From Aaosphaeria pasadenensis (lineage: Eukaryota > Ascomycota > Dothideomycetes > Pleosporales), in assembly GCA_022813625.1 (NCBI GenBank), contig JAKLMB010000039.1:247238-311237 (forward strand): a stretch of 64,000 nucleotides of DNA. The letters run 5' to 3'. This document shows, in pieces, positions 1 through 10,157 of this stretch (position 1 is its first letter; the number at the start of each line of letters is the position of its first letter). The notes under the pieces were generated by a model. That model had not been told where the DNA came from. It worked only from the letters and a program-made list of their open reading frames with translations, and did no database searches. The position numbers were made by a program, and so were the translations under genes.

Positions 1-189
1 AAGTTCTATCTCGCCGTTTAGGGGTAGGTGGGATGCCTAAGCCGCGTATACAATCATTGAATAAAGTCACGTCCCCTCAAAAACGGTTGCACAGCAGTGG
101 CTGCTCGCTACACACTCAATCCTGTTGTTGATTACTCCGTCAATTCGAAGACAATTGCTCTCTGCGATAATCATGCGTAGTTGAAGCTC

Positions 190-2039
190 ATGAAGGAAGA
201 GAAAGACATACACGTGACGGTCATCCAGCTGGACATCCCCAGGAAACCCCTACCGGTGTATTCGCCTGAAATCCGGGTCGATGGCACTGGCAATGGACCT
301 CGTGAGTCGCTGCCACAGCGCGCTCTGAGCTATGTTACAGTCGACGCGATCAAGGCACGTTACGAAACGCTCAAACCAAAGGTCGAATCGCTCAGCAAAC
401 GCACAATCTCCTCGGTTCAGGCTATTGATGTATCCTCCGGATTTCAGAAGGGCTGGACAAAATTCAAAGCATTTCCCTGGAACAGGCAAATCCGCGCTCT
501 CATTTTGGTCCTAGTCTTTGGGGTTGCACCTCTAGTAATCCTAGGCCGATTTACATACTCTTGGATCGGGCCTTTTACGACCATATTCACGCCGAAGACG
601 CTGACATGTGGAAATATTAGCGGCACACCGCAGAACTCTACTGTCTCCGGAATCCAGGGATTCTTCGTGCTGGACGTCACTTTCGGGAAACTTCCATTCT
701 ACCAGGTCAAAATCATTGATGTCTTGTGGGATCTCGTATTAGGTAGAGGTGTGCAGCTCCTCGCGTGGTGGGCAAGCTACAGGATATTTGCGGATGTATT
801 GCTGGGAATTATCGAGCGACACGCCACATCTTATGAGACTTTCTTGCACATCGCACTGGATGGACCGTCATTGGCATCAATGTGGACATTGATCAAGGAC
901 CTTTTCCGAACCAGGAGTAAACGAACATGGACCCTGTTCTTTTACATGTTAGTGTCGATTCTTTACGTGCTCTGCATTCCCGTCTTCTTAGGCGCAATGA
1001 CAGGCTATGACAGCACGCAAATACCCTGGGTTGATCTCGACGACAACAATCACATCATCCCGGCCTCGACTGTGGACAACGGCCTGATAGTGCATTCAAT
1101 TGGAAACAAAACCTTCAGTAATCCAATTTGTTCTTCGGAATTGGAGAGCAAGATCAACACTTATAACAACGAGCAATATGAGCGCCAGCAGAATTGTACG
1201 AGAGCAACGCATTTCTCTGAATGATTACCTACTAATCAAACACAGGCGATTGCAGACTACCAAATGGCACAGTCCTTGCATGGACTAAATGGGCTGATAG
1301 ATATTACTATAATTGGGGATATGATTATCGCTTAGACGATTGTAGGTCAAGTGTGCAGTCCATCTCCCGTTGCATTCACTGATATTACCAGGTGTTACTT
1401 CGTTTCCCAACACCAAGACGTACAAAGACTACGATGGCAGTATGAAGAGCTGTACGTTAACATTTGCAATCTACAACTAGCTGGAGCTGACTCGCGTGAT
1501 ATTCAGGCAACGGCACCACTTACTACACCCTTTCCGACGATGGAAAGACATACGACGTCGCTACGGCAAAGTACGAAAGCGGCTTTTGCTACGATGGCAT
1601 TGGTTACTCGTACAGTACTCTATGGTCCAAATCTCGTTGTCTCCCTGACACCGCGCACCAAACCTACGAATGGGGTTTCTCAACCATGATGTCCGCAACG
1701 TTCATCTTCCTCCAGTTCTTGTGGACCATCACCATGTACATCATCTGGCAAGATGCGCAGATCAAGAGTAAGCTGGTGAGGAGCGGATACGCAATGACGC
1801 AGCTCAGGGCGGCGTTCACACTAGCAGCGGCGGCGAGGTGGAGGACCGGACTGAATAATCGCGCGCTGGTGAGGAGGGACACGAAGCAGTTGGAACGAGA
1901 ACTTTTCGGGTCGAAGAAGGCGCAAAAGGAACAGACTGTCGTGTCGTATGAACTCTTTCAGGAAGGGCGGAATAGCATGAGAGATAGTCTTGAAGCGGAC
2001 TTTAAGAAAAGAAAGGGATCGGAATATAGCGATATCTAA
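190..2039 (+). CDS. Large fungal membrane protein of unknown function (tandem copy A)
   Basis: Four exons join in one frame: 190-1195, 1246-1341, 1392-1451 and 1507-2039 (introns of 50, 50 and 55 bases with GTACGA, GTAGGT and GTACGT donors), giving 564 residues. The ATG at 190 is the first in frame; an upstream TTG was not used. Residues 1-95 are soluble. Hydrophobic segments lie near residues 101-121, in the 170-200 region (a Trp-rich stretch containing LLAWWASY), near 245-270, and close to the C-terminus just after the WGFSTMMS stretch. Between the last two is a probable extracytoplasmic loop with many Cys and several Asn-X-Ser/Thr sites. The tail is basic and charged. I know similar uncharacterised proteins from other filamentous ascomycetes but no function. 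A second large membrane-protein gene follows 519 bases downstream on the same strand. The gene model is solid; function is unknown. Confidence 0.8.
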
Positions 2040-2558
2040 ATCAATGAAATAAGTAATTCTATGCGTAGTATCGTAGTGTGTTGGGTGCACTTGACCAACA
2101 ATTTGATCAGATCCGCAACGCTCCAGGAGAATCGAGCAAGGTGCACCTTGGTTACACACACATAACAATATCGTCTCCTGGACTATCATACATCCAATTC
2201 AACCAGGAGATACGAGTAGTGACTGGATATGAGAGATCGGCACAATTCAACCTTATCGACGACCTTGCTCGCGCCATAGATCGTGCAACCTCGTTCCCAT
2301 CGAACTAGATTTCGATGATAAGGTGCCGGCTATCGCAACTGTGTAACACTCCATCCTGCCAGTCACGATAATATGCACCCAATCGCGGGGAAATCTGCAC
2401 CACTCGTGTCAGCAAAAAGCAATCGCAAAATGAATCGGAAGAAACCGCTTCACCGTATATCAATAGATCTGTATCTCCTCAATGGCTGATATCGATCCCA
2501 CTGCACATACTCATATTCTTCATTTTATCACGTATTGTGAAAAGTCAACAACACCATT
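2040..2558. other. Intergenic spacer between two membrane-protein genes
   Basis: A 519-base gap between the stop of the first membrane-protein gene and the ATG of the second. It should hold the 3' end of one and the promoter of the other. I see no conserved coding frame, RNA gene or repeat in it. Confidence 0.6.
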
Positions 2559-4856
2559 ATGCCCGGACCAAATTTCACAGAATGCGGAAACACATACATG
2601 TCCAGCCCCGATCTCATATCAAAGTACGGCTACACAGGCCCCGTCAAGCTTGTGCCTTCCAGACCATCCACCCAGATCACGTACGAAGGTTGTGTGACGC
2701 TGTGCGGACGCGGGAACGAGTACTACCCATGGACGATGATGGCCAACACGATCACGACGTGGGTGCTTCCGATCGTAGGCACGATGCTGCAGGCGCCGTT
2801 CGAGAGCAATGCGTTTCACAGAACTGTGAAGGCGTGTATTAGGTGGTTTGGAAGTCCGATCTCTAGCTTGGCGTTTATACTTTGGGATGTGGACATCTCG
2901 GGGAAGTGTGCTTTGTTTGGTGAGTTTGGGGGTCGGTAGTTGCTGCTGATGGTGAACGTGGGTTTTTGACGGAGCACAGTTGATATGGCGATCCCGTACG
3001 ATGGACCGATTCCGGATGAGCAGAGCGAGTATGCTAGTATTCGGGACTCCTTTTTTATTTTGATGAATCTCAATCAGTACAAGATGAAGCCTGTCATCAG
3101 CATGACGAGAGAAGCAGAAGGACTGTTACGAATAATGCTGTTCGGGAAGGACTTGAAGCTCGCGGGAACGAAGAAGACCCTAAGCCAACTGAGACGCAAA
3201 CTCGCTTATGATCTGAGATGTAATAGAAGAAGAGGGGTCGTACCGGTTTTCATATCTACACTATGGTTCATGGTTTCATTGGGGATCTCGATTGAGGCTG
3301 GTAGGCCACGTTTTGCGCCTGAGCAAAGCATTACACTGACATGGTGCTAGCATTCGGCGACTTGGGCAACAATGCGCAGGCTCATGATCTCGCCATGGGC
3401 CTATTCACTGCCTGGCTCCCTGTCCTCATCTTGTGCTCCATACTCGACCGCAACCCGATGGCCTCAGACGACATCCAGCGAAAGCTAAACAAGATGGTGG
3501 ACCTCGTATGCATCTCCCTACAAGACGACGCAACGAGAAACGAATACATCGCCTCCTTTCGAGGCTTGCCGCATCAGCATCACATGGTGTACTGGATAAA
3601 CAAAATCGTGACCAAGACCGCATACGTCAAAGGCAACTACTTCTGCGGCTTCTCTGGTCAATCCCGGACTCGGTTCCACTACGGTGCAGCTCATGCCATC
3701 CTTTGCGATATCGAGAAAGCCTACATCGCCGACCGTGGGCGCAACTGGCTTCGCAACAGCGACGAAGCGCGTGCAGCGCTTGTTCTGGGACAGATAGACC
3801 ACGGCTTCGTGTGGTTTGACGGCCGGCAGATGTGGCAGGTTGTCTCTGCTATTGCGTTGGTGGTCGGGGTCAGTGTAGGTGGATTCATTTTGTCGTTGAA
3901 CACTCCCACGGTCGGATTGGGCTGCCGAACGGGGGGATACCTTATCTACGTTGTCATCGCCCTAGCGTTGCATCTTGCGGAGCTACTTGTGTGGTGGTTC
4001 ACGTCGCCGTTGAGGGATGAGGATGGATTTCGCGCTCATATTCGGAAGCACACGCAGCATGCACCAGATCAAGTGGCTGGAGAGACTAAGGTTATCGGGT
4101 TGCCCGGCCTTTTGACATCGAATGCGACACTTCGGAAGTTCTTTCAAAAGCTCACGGAGATTCTTGTCTGCTCAATACTATTCTTGATTCGCTTGCTCCC
4201 CTTCAAGCATAAGAGATCTATTATTGAAAACACAGAGCACTCTATCAGGCAATACTACAGTGCACTGCAAGATCTAACAACGAGAGACTGGTTAGAACGA
4301 ATCTTCTTCACTCCAGTCGAGTTCGCAAACACGTTTTGGTTATCCTACATGATAATGGCACAGACGGTCGGGGCGTTCAACAACTGCGCTTGCATGACTT
4401 CTACATGGGGCGGTTGGGGAGGGTATATGGATTTCACACAGTCTGATCATGCGGATAGCCCGCTGGTTGCGAAATATTGGTTGCAAGGTACCATCATAAC
4501 CTGTGTCTTCATGGGTGTGGGGATGGGCTACATTGTGCTTGAGGTGAGTAATGGTTCGTATTCTGCAGAAAGAGAATGAAGACTTACCAGTTCTTGTGTA
4601 GTGGTTGTTGCAAGCTCACTTGAGCACCGAAAACTATAGAGACGCCGCCAATGGACTCCAAAGAGTACGGAGGTTTCGAAGAGGTACTCATTGGATATTG
4701 TATCCTTCAACGTTGATGGTAACTGTCATGAATAACTTTCTGAGTGCATGTAGATTGCGTTCAAATGGTGAGCGTAAAATTCTTGTGTGGTCGAAAGAGA
4801 GTAATTATAGACCTCGAGTTGGGGCTGGCATTATTGGGCTTTCTACAAATGTATGA
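2559..4856 (+). CDS. Large multi-pass fungal membrane protein of unknown function (tandem copy B)
   Basis: Exons 2559-2919, 2980-3300, 3351-4543 and 4602-4856 join to 709 residues. The introns (60, 50 and 58 bases) have donors GTGAGT, GTAGGC and GTGAGT. The N-terminal region has several Cys (TECGN, CVTLCGRG) and lacks an obvious signal peptide. Hydrophobic segments follow near WVLPIVGTML, SSLAFILWD, VVPVFISTLWFMV, LFTAWLPVLILC, VVSAIALVVGVSVGG, YLIYVVIALALHL, ILVCSILFLIRLL and TIITCVFMGVGMGYI, so roughly eight membrane passes are likely. The last exon encodes a charged cytosolic tail beginning WLLQAHLSTENYRDA. It does not align obviously with the upstream gene in the parts I compared by eye, so the two may be different families that travel together rather than duplicates. 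The last exon is the least certain part. Confidence 0.8.
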
Positions 4857-5013
4857 TTCAAATTGACCGAAAATACAGATAAAAGCCAATACTGGCTGAA
4901 GAGTTTCGTAGAGGAGACAAAATCTTTGCCCAACAAAGCCCTGGGACTATTTCCAGATAAATGCTGACTATTAGGAAGCGGGTGATCTAGTGTCTATAAT
5001 AATTATGAGAATC

Positions 5014-5805
5014 TTATATCTTAGGCCAGAAGTTTTCCTCAGCATCTAACAACTCGAACCAGGCCACCGATGCTCTATCAATAACCTGCTTCTTCAACTC
5101 CTCATCACCCTTCATAGCCTCTTCCACACCCTCATTCAACAACGTCTCAAGCGTATCCACAAACTTGATAAACTCATCGTTCGTCCAATTGGGAATAAAC
5201 TCCGTCCTCATAGCTCCACCATCCTGATCCTTACTCACATCCGCATCCGCACCCTCCGCCTGCCTCTTCGCCCACGACCACGCCTCAAAGTACACCTTCT
5301 CCGTCGCCCAAAACGTCACCACGCCCTCCAACCACGGCAAGAAAGACTTAGGCTGCGCACCCGTCGTCAACTTATCAAAGATCTTCTCGAACTTCTTCAA
5401 ACCCTCAACCTTCCGCTCCTCCGGCACCCCTCCGCCTTCCGATGAAATATCGACATCAATACCAAACCGCTCAGCAACATCCATGAAAAACCGCTCCTCA
5501 CGGCGGATATTCACCAGCGCATCGACGAGCCAATCCAGGAGTCGGACTTCAATGGTGCCAGCGTCCTTGCTGGGCGTGGGCTTGTTGGGCAATTTGATGA
5601 TCCGCAGGAGCTCGCCGGTGAGGCGGATGTAGCCGAGCATGTAGAGGCGGTCATTTGCTAGCCATGAGGAGATTGTGGATTTGGGGAGGGTTCCTGAGGC
5701 GGCTTCGCGGAGGAAGGCGGATTGGGTTGCTAAGGTGAATTTGGAGGTGTGGGTTGTGAGGAGGTGGGATGTGAGGGTCCAATTGGTGGTGTTGGGGGGT
5801 GACAT
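5014..5805 (-). CDS. TenA/THI-4-like helical protein lacking cysteine
   Basis: A single exon of 263 residues. The all-helical sequence and its order of motifs (LANDRLYMLGYIR near residue 50, FFMDVAERFG near 105, FWATEKVYFEAWSWAK near 165, WTNDEFIKFVDTLE near 208) fit the TenA/THI-4/PqqC fold, which includes thiaminase II and thiamin-salvage hydrolases. Classical TenA_C enzymes use a Cys nucleophile. This protein contains no Cys at all, so it would belong with the TenA_E-like class or be non-catalytic. The gene is convergent with the membrane-protein gene ending at 4856 and lies 258 bases downstream of the FAD oxidase on the same strand. Base use changes from C-rich at the 5' end of the coding strand to G-rich at the 3' end. 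Confidence 0.75.
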   Translation of the reverse strand: MSPPNTTNWTLTSHLLTTHTSKFTLATQSAFLREAASGTLPKSTISSWLANDRLYMLGYIRLTGELLRIIKLPNKPTPSKDAGTIEVRLLDWLVDALVNIRREERFFMDVAERFGIDVDISSEGGGVPEERKVEGLKKFEKIFDKLTTGAQPKSFLPWLEGVVTFWATEKVYFEAWSWAKRQAEGADADVSKDQDGGAMRTEFIPNWTNDEFIKFVDTLETLLNEGVEEAMKGDEELKKQVIDRASVAWFELLDAEENFWPKI

Positions 5806-6063
5806 TGTGGCGATTACTTGTCAAAAGGGATTGCAGACGGTTTGAGGTGTTTTGGTATGAATATAAAAGAGCAATTGATGAAGCTTGGAAGTGAAAAGAT
5901 ACATGTGCCCCGCAGTCATGTGAATTCGCGTTCGACGCGTTAGTGGGTCGTGAGGGGCATTTCCGTGGAGTATGCGGGGAACGATATGTGACGAGAAAAA
6001 CATCACAGAAGGACTTCATAATATATTTTGGAGGAGGCAGTACTCAATTCAGTCAAGCGCTCA

Positions 6064-7380
6064 CTAATCTAAATCTCTTAGTTCCCGCTTTGGAATGACC
6101 TTTTCATGGACACCTCTTTCTTTCGGAGCTGAAGTCTTCCACTGCCAATGGCTATCCTTCTCTTCACCATTGGACTGTCCATTGAGGACATTTACAACGT
6201 ACTTCCCTATTGTTGGGAGGAACTTCCAGCTATGAAAACTTCCACCGACTGCAAGATACAAATTACGGAGCTCGGGGTGGGGATGCCTTGTGAGCAATTG
6301 ATCTTGCGATGGCGAGATAGCATCCCAGCATATCCTCCAATAATCTACAGTTCTGGTAGTGAATTCGGGTAAGGTGGTAGATACCATCTCGTCCAAGGTT
6401 TCTTGTTTCAGTCGGTCAGAAACTATATATTGATCATGGTCCGGTGGAGCCGAGATCTTACGTCCAGTTTTCGTGATGATGGTGTTCGTGAAAGAATCTG
6501 AATTCGTGAACTTGAGGAGCGAGCTTCCACGAGGAGGCGGTAATATCTCCCCACGATCGCCATATATAACGACGGGAACGTCCTTGACGCTGGCGTATTC
6601 CGCCTCGTCCAACTTATAATGCACGACACAGACACCAGCTGCAGTGACCTGCTTCTCGACTCGATCGTCGTCTGCAATGCTCAATTCATCTTCCACCGGC
6701 GACAAGACCTGACTAGTCCAAGCTCCTGTCGCTAGCAGTATCTTGTCTGCTTCATATACACGCCCGCTCTTGGTCTTTACACCGCGAACTCCACCAGCCC
6801 CTCGAACAAGCCCATCCACATCCCCCGTCTCATACTGAACACCTCTCTTCAACGCATCCTGCAACATCGCCGCTACAGCATCACTCGCGTCCGCCCACCC
6901 AGCATTCGGGTTCCAGTACCCAGTATCAAACCCCTCCAATTGCGTTCCCTTCAGCAGCCCATCCCACCTCTCTCTCAACGCCTCGTCCAACGCAACATCA
7001 CTCGTAACATCGCTCCCCCTCTCCCGAAAATTCTTCCTTATCCGCTCAGCAAGATCGTTGCCCCGATTATTCAACATGATCCACCCGCTCTCATGGAAGA
7101 ACCTCTCGCCTTGCGCGTTCTGCAGAACGGGCCAGGTCTTCCATGCGTCGAGGGCTTCGTACGCGAGATCCATGTAGAATCGCGAAGTATAGTCGGCGCG
7201 AACGATCTTGTTGATATCGGTGGAAGCGGCATGCTTGGAAGGGAATGGGGTGCGGTCGAGTACGGTGATCTGGGAGGGGTCGGGGTGCGAGAGCGAGAGG
7301 TGGTAGGCTGTGGAGGTTCCTAGGATTCCTGCGCCGACGATGAGGATGCTAGGGGCAGACGGAGGGGAGGGCTCAGGCAT
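6064..7380 (-). CDS. FAD-dependent amino-acid/amadoriase-type oxidase (DAO family)
   Basis: A single exon of 438 residues. The N-terminus has a Rossmann FAD motif, GAGILGTSTAYHL (about residues 16-28), then an acidic ribose-binding residue in VLDRTPFPSKHAAS. The segment STDINKIVRADY (about 53-64) and the C-terminal CWDAISPSQD followed by AVGGSFHSWKFLPTIG are typical of the sarcosine oxidase/fructosyl-amino-acid oxidase/L-pipecolate oxidase branch of the DAO family. The Cys in CWDA is at the place that carries covalent flavin in monomeric sarcosine oxidase and amadoriases. The expected reaction is oxidation of a secondary amine with release of H2O2. There is no C-terminal SKL-type peroxisome signal (it ends RELRDLD), which is unlike many amadoriases. 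The substrate cannot be told from sequence alone. A dehydrogenase gene is transcribed divergently 514 bases away. Confidence 0.85.
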   Translation of the reverse strand: MPEPSPPSAPSILIVGAGILGTSTAYHLSLSHPDPSQITVLDRTPFPSKHAASTDINKIVRADYTSRFYMDLAYEALDAWKTWPVLQNAQGERFFHESGWIMLNNRGNDLAERIRKNFRERGSDVTSDVALDEALRERWDGLLKGTQLEGFDTGYWNPNAGWADASDAVAAMLQDALKRGVQYETGDVDGLVRGAGGVRGVKTKSGRVYEADKILLATGAWTSQVLSPVEDELSIADDDRVEKQVTAAGVCVVHYKLDEAEYASVKDVPVVIYGDRGEILPPPRGSSLLKFTNSDSFTNTIITKTGRKISAPPDHDQYIVSDRLKQETLDEMVSTTLPEFTTRTVDYWRICWDAISPSQDQLLTRHPHPELRNLYLAVGGSFHSWKFLPTIGKYVVNVLNGQSNGEEKDSHWQWKTSAPKERGVHEKVIPKRELRDLD

Positions 7381-7894
7381 TGTTGAAGGACGTGGGATTG
7401 ATTATCCTAGATGTGGTGAGTTTAGGCGCAATTGTGTTAGTATTCAATGATGTGAGCTTATGGAATTGCAAGTGAGGGGCGACAGATACGACATCGAGTA
7501 TGCATAAATTAGCGTATTGGTGGGAACGCCTATTGATTTAGCAAGGTACCTCGTACGCAGAACACATAACGGAGCAAGAGATCAATGACTCTTGAGAATT
7601 ATGGATTTTGGGATTGCCCATGTAGGAACAATTTTAAGTATCCAGAAAATAACAAGAAATACTCCGCCCACAGCTAGTGCATCCTTCATCAGTGGGTAAT
7701 TGATAAGCCATGCTGCAAGTTACATAGTTCGCTGTGTGCAACTCAGAATGACTCATTTCGACCAGTATCTCATTGGATTATAGAAAGCCATCATCATAGA
7801 TGTAATAAATCCAAATCAAAACCCTCTTGACTTTGAATTCCCCAGATCAATCATTATTCCCGACCAAATTTCCTCCTCACACAAGAAGCCCACA
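7381..7894. promoter_or_regulatory. Divergent promoter between FAD oxidase and short-chain dehydrogenase
   Basis: A 514-base AT-richer gap between two start codons facing away from each other. It must hold both promoters. I found no operator-like repeat that I would defend. Confidence 0.5.
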
Positions 7895-8875
7895 ATGCCT
7901 GAACGCATCCTCGACGTCGTCCTCGCCGACCGCTTCACACCCACCTCGCGCGCAAAGCCAACCCATGTAACCGATCCCGCAAACAACAAATTCACCACCC
8001 CTCTCAATGTCTGCGTAATCGGTGCCACACGCGGGATAGGCGCATCAATAGCACACGCATACGCCCAAGCCGGTGTATCCACCCTCATCCTCGTCGGACG
8101 ATCATCCTCGTCACGTGAGCTTCTAGCCGTCGAGAAGCGCGCCCAGGAACTGCACCCCTCGATTCGAACGGCGACGTATTTCTGCGACTTGACGTCTTCT
8201 AAAGACGTAGAAGAGCTAGCAAAGAGGGTGAGGGAAGACATTGGGAAACTTGACATTCTCGTGCTAAACTCTGGCATCTCCGGGCCGGTGGTTTTGAAAG
8301 TAGAGGACGGCGACCCCCAGGATTTTCAGGATGTTTTCAATGTCAATGTGCAGGGGACGTATCTAGTTGCGCATTACTTCATACCAATTTTGAAGGAGAG
8401 TGATGGCGCGAAGACCTTCATTGTCGTGGGCTCGTTTGCGGCGTGCATCATCAAGGGACATATTGCGAATACGGCGTATTGCTTGAGCAAGTTTGCACAG
8501 AGCCGGCTGGTGGAGTTCATCGCGGAGCAGTCTGGAAAGGATGGGATATTGGCGGTTTCGGTGCATCCTGGTGCTGTCGCGACAGACTTGGCCAATGCGA
8601 CTACGCCGGATAGCTTTAGACCTTGTAAGTCGGTGAATGTAAAATGCTCTGTAGTGGAACAGATAAGAATTAACGAGATCACAGATTTGACGGACGATGT
8701 CAGCCTTTGTGGTGCTTTTTGTGTCTGGCTGTGCCAAGAAAAGAGGATGTGGTTAAACGGACGGTTGATCAGTGCTACATGGGATGTGAGCGAATTGCTC
8801 GAGAAGAAAAAGGACATCGAAGAAGGAGATCTGTTAAAATGGGGTTATCGGACTGTGAACCACATAGACAATTGA
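7895..8875 (+). CDS. Short-chain dehydrogenase/reductase
   Basis: Two exons, 7895-8624 and 8685-8875. The 60-base intron (GTAAGT donor, ACAG acceptor, branch-like TTAACG) is a multiple of three, so the unspliced frame also stays open. The splice is inferred because it replaces a non-conserved insert with FRPYLTDD, leaving 306 residues. The cofactor motif is GATRGIG (about 49-55), followed by LVLNSG in place of NNAG, and the catalytic pair is in YCLSK (Tyr about 195, Lys 199). This is a classical NAD(P)-dependent oxidoreductase; the substrate is unknown. It is transcribed away from the FAD oxidase and is convergent with the thioredoxin gene. Confidence 0.85.
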   Translation: MPERILDVVLADRFTPTSRAKPTHVTDPANNKFTTPLNVCVIGATRGIGASIAHAYAQAGVSTLILVGRSSSSRELLAVEKRAQELHPSIRTATYFCDLTSSKDVEELAKRVREDIGKLDILVLNSGISGPVVLKVEDGDPQDFQDVFNVNVQGTYLVAHYFIPILKESDGAKTFIVVGSFAACIIKGHIANTAYCLSKFAQSRLVEFIAEQSGKDGILAVSVHPGAVATDLANATTPDSFRPCKSVNVKCSVVEQIRINEITDLTDDVSLCGAFCVWLCQEKRMWLNGRLISATWDVSELLEKKKDIEEGDLLKWGYRTVNHIDN

Positions 8876-9027
8876 TCGACTCCAAGCTACAGCACGTTGC
8901 TTCGTACCAGACATATTGGAAGGAAAGCATGCACAAATACCCATGAAAAATTCGCTCGAAATATCATGCTCATTCCCCATTTTCAAGAGATTCTTCGACT
9001 GGAATGGCCAATTTCCCAGACGTAATT

Positions 9028-9681
9028 CTACGCACCCTCCGCCAACGACCGCACAACACTTCGCAAAGCCGCCACATCAGCGCCCAAAACCCTCTCAACC
9101 AACCCGTCCTCAGTCGTCCTCACAGATCTGCTGGCCTTGATACTGGGTACATTTACAGGACTTGGCTTTCCATTCTTGAAGAACAGAAAAGAGGGCATGG
9201 CCGAAACATCATAGCGTTTGGCAACATCCTTAACGTGATCGACGTTGACTTTAGCAAAGGCGAGCTTTCCCTTAGTAGCGTGCTCATCAGCTAGCTTGGA
9301 GAAGATAGGTGCAATGGCCCGGCAGGGAGGACACCAGTCGGCGTAGAAATCGACGACGACGGATGTGGAAGATGACAGTATGGAGTCGAGCTCAGACGAT
9401 TGGGTGACCTTTTGTACATTCCCAGAGGTTTCTGGGATGGGCGAGCGGTCGGCGAAAATGGCCTGTACGATATCTCTTAGCGTATATTTCGAAAGTATCG
9501 ATTCGACAGCGGAGACAAAGAATTGTTCCTACGCGAGCGAAGGAACAATAGTGTGTGTATAGCATTTGCTTTGCTCATCATGTTGTACGAAATTGCTTCA
9601 TATGGTGCAGTTTTAGAAACTTACAGGCCCAACCAAAACCACCAAGACTACTGCTAAGATGATGTACTGCAGATATTCCAT
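9028..9681 (-). CDS. Membrane-tethered thioredoxin-like protein (WCPPC)
   Basis: Two exons on the minus strand, 9681-9625 and 9528-9028, with a 96-base intron, giving 185 residues. The first exon encodes only MEYLQYIILAVVLVVLVGP, a signal anchor. The second encodes a linker of about 50 residues and then a thioredoxin fold with FYADWCPPCR (redox Cys at about 85 and 88), the VNVDHV strand and the cis-Pro region SAMPSFLFF. The centre is WCPPC rather than the WCGPC of cytosolic thioredoxins. The C-terminal segment after KNGKPSP is longer and less conserved than usual. Membrane attachment with the active site facing cytosol or ER lumen is possible; the anchor's topology is not decidable here. The gene diverges from the lipase gene at 10158. 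Confidence 0.85.
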
Positions 9682-10157
9682 GATGAAGAGGCGTACCAGC
9701 TTCTTGGTTCTCAGCGACGTGACGTTGCGTTTAGATGGAATATGGATGTTGGACTGATGAAGTATGAATGCTGGATGTCGTAAGTCGCCAAACGATTTGC
9801 CAAGAATCTGCTAGCGATCAATGAGATGTGGTTGCATTCTATCAAACTCTTTGGAATCAACAAAATACCAAGTTTTTGATATTTGTAGGAAATCTCTTGT
9901 CCTGTTCAATGACATTACTATGAATTGTGATCTTTATGATATATAAAGATTGGTAGCATCGAAAGCCATCTCTATGTTATGTGGCGTCCAATCACAAGAG
10001 AGCCCCTGCTTGGCCGCACGACGTCATCGCCTCTCAGCCACATTTGTCATCCATGCTTGGTGGACCTCACCTGTCCATCATTAATTGTCTTTGCCTCTAA
10101 TTCTCTTTCCTTAAGTCCTCGTAGATTTGTTCTAGTGGAAGGGAAAAATAAAACGCC
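9682..10157. promoter_or_regulatory. Divergent promoter between thioredoxin and lipase genes
   Basis: 476 bases between two outward-facing start codons. There is an A/T-rich segment around 9890-9960 and a pyrimidine-rich stretch before the ATG at 10158. No specific operator was recognised. Confidence 0.45.
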
